From an uncultured Synergistaceae bacterium (GTDB taxonomy: Bacteria; Synergistota; Synergistia; Synergistales; Aminobacteriaceae), in the NCBI GenBank assembly GCA_937870605.1, contig CALMZW010000276.1:1-9281 (forward strand): a stretch of DNA of 9,281 nucleotides, in the 5' to 3' direction. The position numbers and the translations under genes are program-made. The notes beneath the pieces are model-generated. The model searched no databases and was not told the origin of the DNA. It saw only the letters and a program-made list of their open reading frames with translations. This document shows, one piece after another, positions 1 to 5,302 of the stretch. Within the stretch, counting starts at the first letter, position 1. Every line of letters starts with the position of its first letter.

Positions 1-753
1 GTGCCGCCTGAGATACCGGGAAGACCCGGCTTCAGCTTCGTCTCGATGGGAAACAACATCTTCGAGCGCGAAGTCCTCGAAGAATGCCTGATCGAAGACG
101 CCAAAAACGACGCATCCTCCCACGATTTCGGAAAGGACATCCTCCCGAATCTCGTCTCCCGATGCCGCGTCTTCGCGTACGACTTCTCGACCAACCACCT
201 CCCCGGGACGGGACACCCCTTCTGGCGGCTGGACATGCCGGACTGGCGCGACGGCGGAACGATCAAGGCCTACTGGGAGGCCCACATGGACCTTCTGGAC
301 ATCGACTCGGAGATGACGTTCTACAATCCGCAGTGGCCCATACGGACCGTCTCCTACGCGGACCCTCCATCCTACTCCTACCCCGCGGGAGGCCACCCGT
401 GCCATGTCGACAGCATTCTCGCCGCTGAGGGGAGCCGGATGCTCGGCGCCAGCGTCCGGCGTTCCGTCCTTTCGCGGAACTGCCTGATCCTGCCGGGGGC
501 GGACGTCGAGGAAAGCATTATCGGACAGGGCGTCGTCATCGGCGAAAACTGCAAACTCCGGCGCGTCATCGTCGACGCGCATAATCAGATCGCGCCCGGG
601 ACGAACATCGGATTCGACCCGGAGCCGGATTCCGCAAACTACACCGTCGACCCGGCCACGGGAATCGTCGTAATCGGAATGCCGAAGATGCAGCTCCGGA
701 AGAGCATCGAACCGCCGGCGAGCCGGTACGAATGGGATAATACGATCAGCTGA
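1..753 (+). CDS. glgC: Glucose-1-phosphate adenylyltransferase, C-terminal part (gene cut by window start)
   Basis: ADP-glucose pyrophosphorylase makes ADP-glucose from glucose-1-phosphate and ATP, the committed cytoplasmic step of bacterial glycogen synthesis. The 250 visible codons match the second half of GlgC. The end of the nucleotidyltransferase domain shows SMGNNIF (about residues 15-21), SSHDFGKDILP (39-49) and a WRDGGT-KAYW stretch (about 82-92) equivalent to the family WRDVGT-AYW motif. QWPIRT follows near 111, and then the left-handed beta-helix domain with hexapeptide-like turns (VRRSVLS, EESIIGQGVVIGENCKLRRVIVD), ending in a GIVVIG strand. GlgC is usually about 380-430 residues, so some 190 N-terminal residues, including the ATP-binding GGxGxRL loop, lie upstream of the window. 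The GTG at base 1 is therefore not a real start. The stop is TGA at 751-753. It converges on the AsmA-like gene. The V-to-G change in WRDGGT is a small oddity. Recognition is confident. Confidence 0.93.
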   Translation: MPPEIPGRPGFSFVSMGNNIFEREVLEECLIEDAKNDASSHDFGKDILPNLVSRCRVFAYDFSTNHLPGTGHPFWRLDMPDWRDGGTIKAYWEAHMDLLDIDSEMTFYNPQWPIRTVSYADPPSYSYPAGGHPCHVDSILAAEGSRMLGASVRRSVLSRNCLILPGADVEESIIGQGVVIGENCKLRRVIVDAHNQIAPGTNIGFDPEPDSANYTVDPATGIVVIGMPKMQLRKSIEPPASRYEWDNTIS

Positions 754-790
754 GATTCCCGGACGTTCTCAGAGTACGCATTCGTCGCTC

Positions 791-832
791 CGAAAAGAAA
801 CGGCCCCCTGGAAACAACCGGGGGCCGTTCGT
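791..832. terminator. Bidirectional Rho-independent terminator between convergent genes
   Basis: A 10-bp perfect stem pairs AACGGCCCCC (799-808) with GGGGGCCGTT (820-829) around an 11-nt loop. Read on the minus strand, the stem runs straight into a T-rich tract (TTTCTTTTCG, bases 800-791), a strong intrinsic terminator for the dapF/AsmA-like transcript. Read on the plus strand it is followed by GTTCGTTCTT, a weaker T tract that can end glgC. It sits 45 bp after the glgC stop and 27 bp after the AsmA-like stop, which is where a shared terminator is expected. The rest of the 754-855 gap shows no gene. Confidence 0.85.
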
Positions 833-855
833 TCTTCCGGTTCCCCGGAACCCGA

Positions 856-3800
856 TTACTTTTTCTTCGGACCCAGAACGTCGAGCAGCGTGTTGATGAT
901 CTTCTCCTCCGGCGATTTCGACGGCGACGGTGACGGGACAGGGGCCTGGTTCGCCTGGGACGGCGTCGAGGGTGTCGCCGGCGTCGCTGCCGGCTTTCCG
1001 CCCGCGACACTGAAACCGGATGCCGTCGGCGCGTCGATCCGGCCGCCGACCTTGAACGAAACATCGCGATAGTCCCGCTCCTTGAGTCCGGACTTCACGC
1101 CGGAGAGCATTCCCGTGAGCATATCCGTGACGTTGGCCGCCGTTCCGGCGGCGACGCCTCCGCCGATAAACGCGGACAGGAGCGCCATGTTCGCGGACGC
1201 GACGCATTTGAGATTCAGTCCGCCGTCAAAGGTCACGGGACCTTCGGCGTTCAGATGCCGGTAGATCAGGTCATTGTCGGGCGCGACAACTCTGCTTCCG
1301 GCAAGCAGCCGGATGCGGTCGCTCTCCACAACGAACGGAATCGTCGCAGAGGCGAAGCGAATGCCCGGCTGTCCCGTCAGAGGCGCCAGCAGCCCCGCCA
1401 GCGGAATTCCCTCGACGAGTCCTTCGCCGGCCGTCAGTTCCCCTTTTCCCGAAAGCGACACCTTGCGCCCGTCCACGATTCCCGTAAGGGACAACTCCAG
1501 GTCGCCGCGGCCGGAGAGCATCCGCTTCTTCTCTCCTGTCCGGCGCAGGGCCTGAACGATGTCGCCAAGCTCCACTCCCGTCGCGGAGAGTTTCTTCGAA
1601 AAACGCAGCGACCGGATGTCGAGCGTTCCCGATGCGGACACCTTTCCGCCCGCAACCTCGGCCCGCGCTCCCTTCGTCTCGAGGACGGGTCCGGAGAGCT
1701 TCAGCGGTACGGAAATCCCGGATATCGAAAGGCCGTTGACCTTCAGCGCCGGCGACGAGACGCTCCCTTCGCCGCTTCCTTCGCTTCCCTTGAAGCGTCC
1801 GGAGAACGCGAGGTCGAGCGTTCCCGAAGGCTTCATCCCGGCCGCCAGAGCGGAAAGCAGAACGGCCGCGTCCAGCTTCTTTCCCGCCAGGGAGAAGGTT
1901 CCTTCCGGCGTCGCTCCGGTGACGACGGTCCCCTTTCCTTCAAGCGTTCCTCCGCCGACTTCGGCGGAAAAGCTCTCGATCGTCACACGCGACGGCGCGC
2001 CCGAAAGGGACAACTCCGCCTTCTCCGCGGTGAAACCGGCTGCCGCCGCCTTGCGGGATTTCAGGGAGGCCGCGATGGACGGCTTCTCCAACGTCCCCGA
2101 CAGGGACACGGTTCCGTCGACCTGTCCCGAGAGCGGCACGGCGACCCCGCCGCTCAGGGCCAGCGGCCGCAGATCCGCTCCCGCCAGCTTCAGGGCGAGC
2201 TTCATTTCGGGTTCTCCTCCCGCGACGCCGGGAAGCGTTATCGTTCCGCTTCCCTCGATGACGCCCTCGCCGCTCCTGACCTGGAACGACCCGATCGTGA
2301 CGGTCTCCTTTTCCTTTCGCAGCGAGAGGACCATATTCTTCAGGTGCGACAGGGAATCGGCCGTAATTTCGACCGCCAGCGGCGAATCCTTTCCCGGAAT
2401 TCCGACGCCCTTCGCAATCACGGGAAGTTCGAACGAGGACACGGCGGACACGCCTCCGAGGGAGTAGCCCTTCGCGGAGATCTGCTTCGATTTCGCGGTC
2501 ACCGAAATTTTCGGTTTGGGCAGCGTCCCGGCGGCTTTCACGGTGACGTCGGCCGTTCCCTGGACGCCGTAGGAAGAAAATTCCGGAAGGAAGGACGTCG
2601 CGAATCCGGGACCTACCGTTCCGCCGGCGCTCAGATCGAGCGTCGGCGCGCCGAGGACGTTTCCGATCTTTCCGCTGCCCGTGAGGTCCGTTCCCCTCCA
2701 TCGGCCCTTTAGGGTTTTCAGTGTGAGATTTTTTCCGTCCCACACAAACGAAACGCCGGGTTTCTCAACCGACTCGCCCGTCACCACGATCCGGTCCGAC
2801 CAGACAGATCCCGACACCAGCGGCGCAGCCGGCGTTCCCGTAAAATGCAGATCGCCGTTGAGCGCGCCCTTGAGCGCCAGGTCCTTGCCGGGCAGAAACG
2901 CCTTGATCGCTTCGGCGTTCAGGGAACGGCACGTCACCGTCATATCGATTTTGGGTTTCGGGGCATTGACCCAGAGCGTCCCTTTCGCCGTCATCGGCGC
3001 GCCTTCGAACACAGCCTTGCCGGCGATCGCCGCGGACCCGTCCTTTGCAAAACGGACATTCACGACGGCGTCGCGGATCTTCTTTCCGAACGCCCCAAGC
3101 TCCGACGCCTCGACATTGACCGAGCCTCCCGGAGCCTTCGTCGTTCCCTGAACGGAAACGGCGACCCGCTCGATCGTTCCGGTCATGGCGGGCGCCGCGG
3201 GAAACGCCTTTGCGATCTCCGCGGCGGGGATCGGGCCTCCGCTCAGATCCAGCGAGAGGGTCGGCGCGCCTTTGCCGAATGTCATTTTGCCGTCTCCGTG
3301 TATCGGGACGCCCAGCGCGCGAATCTTCATTCCGTCCATGGAAAACGACATCTTCGAATAGCCCCAGCCGCCCGCGGCCTCCTGGATCGGGTATCCGGAG
3401 AGTCGCGCGCCGCGATAGTCAACCGTTCCGGAAAGAACGGGATCGTTCCAGGCCCCCCGGGCTTCGACGCTTCCGGAAAGACGCCCCTCGAAATCTTCGT
3501 GGTTCATGCCGGGCCAGAGACGCGCGAGCGACGCGACATCCAAGTCACTGAGCTTTCCCTTCAGACCGAGAGCGGGGAGGATCGCCCCGGTTCCCTCGAG
3601 CGTTCCCGATCCCAGGCGGGCCTCCAGCGATTGCAGGGTAACGGCGCCATCCTTCCCGGGCATCGTGATCCGGGAACGGACGGAGAGAGGAACATCCCGA
3701 ACCTTCAGAGAGCCATCCAGCGACACGTCCCTTTCGCTGATCGAAACAGACATGTCCTCCAACGCGGTCGCAAAATGCTGCGACGCCACGCGGACGTCCC

Positions 3801-4212
3801 GGAGCCGGATCGACCTGATCGGGACGGGACCGGTTCCGCCGCCTCCTCCGAGTTTCGCCAGGACCGGAAACAGCCGGTCGCCGTCGATCCGTCCTCCTTC
3901 AAGGGTGATCGAATCTATCGCCACTTTTCCCGACAAAAGAGGCATCAAAGCAGGACGGACCGCCAACCCCGCCGCCGACGCAAACGGCGTTCCCTTCATC
4001 TTCAGGGTGACCGATTCGAGGACGTACCCCTTGAAGGGATTTCCGCGAACGCTTCCAATTTCCAGGTCCACTCCGATCGCCGATCGGGCGCCGGAGACGG
4101 CTCCCTTGCGAACCGCATCCCCGCCGAAGTCCATGCTTCCGGCGATGAGCGCCGCCCCGACAAGTCCAAGCGACGCGAACAACGCGTAAAGCCGGCCTCG
4201 TCGAATGCTCAT
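856..4212 (-). CDS. AsmA/TamB-like large envelope protein
   Basis: This 1118-residue protein is built like the AsmA/TamB/YhdP group: inner-membrane-anchored, beta-rich proteins that span the periplasm and are implicated in phospholipid transport and outer-membrane assembly. One N-terminal hydrophobic segment (about residues 8-26) can serve as an uncleaved anchor, followed by an AsmA-like start (GVDLEIGSVRG, VTLKMKGTPFASA, ITLEGGRIDGDRLF). The long middle consists of repeated short amphipathic strands with recurring Gly-rich turns such as GSGTLEGTG, GEGVIEGSG, GGGTLEGKG and GGKVSASG. The region around 880-1045 resembles the AsmA C-terminal module (SGKGELTAGEGLVEGIPLAGLL near 926). A Pro/Ser/Thr/Ala linker (about 1072-1100) leads to a short predicted helix ending in three lysines. 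The start ATG (4210-4212) overlaps the dapF stop in ATGA and has GGAGG at 4222-4226, 9 nt upstream. The TAA stop is at 856-858. Family membership is fairly sure; which subfamily and cargo is not. Confidence 0.82.
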   Translation of the reverse strand: MSIRRGRLYALFASLGLVGAALIAGSMDFGGDAVRKGAVSGARSAIGVDLEIGSVRGNPFKGYVLESVTLKMKGTPFASAAGLAVRPALMPLLSGKVAIDSITLEGGRIDGDRLFPVLAKLGGGGGTGPVPIRSIRLRDVRVASQHFATALEDMSVSISERDVSLDGSLKVRDVPLSVRSRITMPGKDGAVTLQSLEARLGSGTLEGTGAILPALGLKGKLSDLDVASLARLWPGMNHEDFEGRLSGSVEARGAWNDPVLSGTVDYRGARLSGYPIQEAAGGWGYSKMSFSMDGMKIRALGVPIHGDGKMTFGKGAPTLSLDLSGGPIPAAEIAKAFPAAPAMTGTIERVAVSVQGTTKAPGGSVNVEASELGAFGKKIRDAVVNVRFAKDGSAAIAGKAVFEGAPMTAKGTLWVNAPKPKIDMTVTCRSLNAEAIKAFLPGKDLALKGALNGDLHFTGTPAAPLVSGSVWSDRIVVTGESVEKPGVSFVWDGKNLTLKTLKGRWRGTDLTGSGKIGNVLGAPTLDLSAGGTVGPGFATSFLPEFSSYGVQGTADVTVKAAGTLPKPKISVTAKSKQISAKGYSLGGVSAVSSFELPVIAKGVGIPGKDSPLAVEITADSLSHLKNMVLSLRKEKETVTIGSFQVRSGEGVIEGSGTITLPGVAGGEPEMKLALKLAGADLRPLALSGGVAVPLSGQVDGTVSLSGTLEKPSIAASLKSRKAAAAGFTAEKAELSLSGAPSRVTIESFSAEVGGGTLEGKGTVVTGATPEGTFSLAGKKLDAAVLLSALAAGMKPSGTLDLAFSGRFKGSEGSGEGSVSSPALKVNGLSISGISVPLKLSGPVLETKGARAEVAGGKVSASGTLDIRSLRFSKKLSATGVELGDIVQALRRTGEKKRMLSGRGDLELSLTGIVDGRKVSLSGKGELTAGEGLVEGIPLAGLLAPLTGQPGIRFASATIPFVVESDRIRLLAGSRVVAPDNDLIYRHLNAEGPVTFDGGLNLKCVASANMALLSAFIGGGVAAGTAANVTDMLTGMLSGVKSGLKERDYRDVSFKVGGRIDAPTASGFSVAGGKPAATPATPSTPSQANQAPVPSPSPSKSPEEKIINTLLDVLGPKKK

Positions 4213-4226
4213 GCTCCTGCACCTCC
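4209..4226 (-). promoter_or_regulatory. ATGA stop/start overlap and ribosome binding site of the AsmA-like gene
   Basis: On the minus strand the dapF TGA (4211-4209) shares two bases with the ATG of the AsmA-like gene (4212-4210). A GGAGG (4226-4222) lies 9 nt upstream of this ATG, within the last dapF codons. This arrangement predicts translational coupling, and no separate promoter is needed for the second gene. Confidence 0.75.
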
Positions 4227-5069
4227 GTTCCGTTGCCGTTCCTCATCCCGCCGCAGGAGCACGCCCCGGGCCACGAGGGCCGTTCGTCCCGTCAGGGTCG
4301 CCCTGCACCGTTCGTTGCCTGCCGAAAACGCAAGCTCCACATCGTTCACGCCGCCGGGATTTCGAACCGATATCGGCGACTCCATGCCGTGAGTGACGGC
4401 GCACGCGATCGCGCACGCGACGCAGCCGGTTCCGCAGGACTCGGTGAGATCTTCGACGCCGCGTTCATAGGTCACCGCCCGCGCACTCGACGGCGGTTCA
4501 GGGACAAGGAACGTGACGTTCGTCCCTTCCGGGAAACGCACCCTGTCGTTCCTGATTTCCCGCCCCATATCCCTGAGGTCGGCACGCGAATAACCGTCGA
4601 GATCGTCGACGAACACCACGCAGTGCGGAACACCCACCCACAGGAAGACGGAGGGAAAGGCGACGCCCCGAACCATAAGTCGGTCTCCGAACCAGCCGTC
4701 ACGAAGGGATATCTCGCCGAGCTCCAGGCTCACGCGATCGTCTCGGACTTCTGCGGCCATCACGCCGGCCAGCGTCTCGAACGTCATCTTCGCCGGAGCC
4801 ATGCCGTTTTCGAACGCGAATCGCGCGATGCAACGGGCCCCGTTTCCGCACATTTCCCCTTCGCTGCCGTCCGCATTGAAAAGGCGCATGCGGAAATGAG
4901 CGCGCGTCGACGATTCCACGACAAGGATGCCGTCGGCGCCCACGGATGTCTTCCGTTGACACGCTTGAACCGCGAGCTCGGAAAGATCCTGCGTCGACAT
5001 CGTTTCGTCCGTATTGCAGATCACGATAAAGTCATTCCCGTTTCCATGCATCTTCGAAAAAGGGATCAT
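4209..5069 (-). CDS. dapF: Diaminopimelate epimerase
   Basis: DapF interconverts LL- and meso-diaminopimelate in the cytoplasm, without PLP or metal, by a two-cysteine acid/base mechanism. The product feeds lysine synthesis and DAP-type peptidoglycan. The 286 residues match the normal family length (about 270-290) and both halves of the pseudo-symmetric fold. The N terminus is KMHGNGNDFIV (about 6-16). The first catalytic cysteine is Cys74 in EMCGNGARC and the second Cys212 in SCGTGC. Other family signatures are GADGIL, NADGSE, GVPHCVVFVDD (about 146-156), EGTNVTF (181-187) and YERGVEDLT. The ATG at 5067-5069 is chosen because it has a strong ribosome binding site and starts exactly at the family's usual MIPFSKMHGNGND. 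It is the first gene of a two-gene minus-strand unit and overlaps the AsmA-like gene by ATGA. It looks intact. Confidence 0.98.
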   Translation of the reverse strand: MIPFSKMHGNGNDFIVICNTDETMSTQDLSELAVQACQRKTSVGADGILVVESSTRAHFRMRLFNADGSEGEMCGNGARCIARFAFENGMAPAKMTFETLAGVMAAEVRDDRVSLELGEISLRDGWFGDRLMVRGVAFPSVFLWVGVPHCVVFVDDLDGYSRADLRDMGREIRNDRVRFPEGTNVTFLVPEPPSSARAVTYERGVEDLTESCGTGCVACAIACAVTHGMESPISVRNPGGVNDVELAFSAGNERCRATLTGRTALVARGVLLRRDEERQRNGGAGA

Positions 5070-5074
5070 CGCAA

Positions 5075-5082
5075 TCCTCCCC
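5075..5082 (-). promoter_or_regulatory. Ribosome binding site of dapF
   Basis: On the minus strand GGGGAGGA (5082-5075) lies 5 nt upstream of the dapF ATG (5069). This is a near-ideal Shine-Dalgarno match and fixes the start codon. Confidence 0.85.
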
Positions 5083-5125
5083 TCATAATGCGCTCTCCGC
5101 CCCTGCCCGCGCAGGTGACATGAGA

Positions 5126-5151
5126 ACAGGATATTTTCGAAAACTATCTGT
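5126..5151. repeat. 26-bp two-part palindrome, ACAG-N4-TTTTCGAAAA-N4-CTGT, candidate operator or leader hairpin
   Basis: The perfect 10-bp core TTTTCGAAAA (5134-5143) is flanked at equal distance by ACAG (5126-5129) and its complement CTGT (5148-5151). Eighteen of the 26 positions are in exact dyad symmetry. Allowing one bulged base per arm, the intervening GATA and TATC also pair, giving about 12 base pairs if transcribed. It lies immediately downstream of the predicted dapF -10 element (5159-5164), starting about where transcription would begin (near 5152). It could be a dimeric regulator's operator or a 5'-end hairpin in the dapF mRNA. The symmetry is seen directly; any function is inferred. 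Confidence 0.6.
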
Positions 5152-5152
5152 A

Positions 5153-5165
5153 GTATGCATCATAC
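5153..5165. repeat. Short inverted repeat GTATG-CAT-CATAC over the dapF -10
   Basis: Two 5-bp arms, GTATG (5153-5157) and CATAC (5161-5165), are separated by CAT. The repeat overlaps the predicted dapF -10 hexamer and abuts the 26-bp palindrome. Arms this short may be chance. If real, a protein bound here would block RNA polymerase at the dapF promoter. Confidence 0.35.
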
Positions 5166-5188
5166 GCATCGGAGTTCCATACCGTCAA
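5159..5188 (-). promoter_or_regulatory. Predicted sigma70-type promoter of dapF and the AsmA-like gene
   Basis: On the minus strand TTGACG (5188-5183) and TATGAT (5164-5159) are separated by 18 bp, each matching the sigma70 consensus at five of six positions. Transcription would start near 5152, giving a leader of about 83 nt before dapF. It points away from the metH promoter, with the two -35 boxes about 24 bp apart. Confidence 0.6.
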
Positions 5189-5211
5189 GGGACGCAACGA
5201 TCCGCATTCTA

Positions 5212-5240
5212 TTGTTGCAGTCGAACATTTCATGTATAAT
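5212..5240 (+). promoter_or_regulatory. Predicted sigma70-type promoter of the metH-metF operon
   Basis: TTGTTG (5212-5217), 17 bp, then a perfect TATAAT (5235-5240). Transcription would start near 5247, leaving about 56 nt before the preferred metH start at 5303. I see no room for, or motif of, a cobalamin or SAM riboswitch in this leader, and no hairpin followed by a T run. Confidence 0.65.
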
Positions 5241-5288
5241 CGCCGCCAATATCAGGATTTATGTCTTTCCGGATACGAACAACCGAAA

Positions 5289-5295
5289 CGAGGTG
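5289..5295 (+). promoter_or_regulatory. Ribosome binding site deciding the metH start
   Basis: CGAGGTG (5289-5295) lies 7 nt upstream of GTG 5303. The alternative ATG at 5261 has only AGGA (5254-5257) three bases upstream, and would sit about 14 nt from the predicted transcription start. The better site and the family's usual short N terminus favour GTG 5303. Confidence 0.6.
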
Positions 5296-5302
5296 CTTCC
5301 CC

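Noticed and set aside
1..3. GTG at base 1 as the start of a short 250-residue protein
   Set aside because: The protein begins in the middle of the GlgC nucleotidyltransferase domain, so the gene simply enters from outside the window.
1255..4392. Long plus-strand open frames (485 and 515 codons) opposite the AsmA-like and dapF genes
   Set aside because: They are Arg/Gly-rich shadow translations caused by GC-rich third codon positions and have no recognisable domain. The minus-strand genes explain the sequence.
5212..5240. TTGCAG (5215-5220) as the -35 of the metH promoter
   Set aside because: It leaves only 14 bp before TATAAT. TTGTTG at 5212 gives the standard 17 bp.
5241..5302. SAM, SAH or cobalamin riboswitch in the metH leader
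   Set aside because: The leader is only about 60 nt. A GAGGTGC stretch faintly recalls the SAH-riboswitch core, but its pairing partner is absent, and no cobalamin-box sequence is present.
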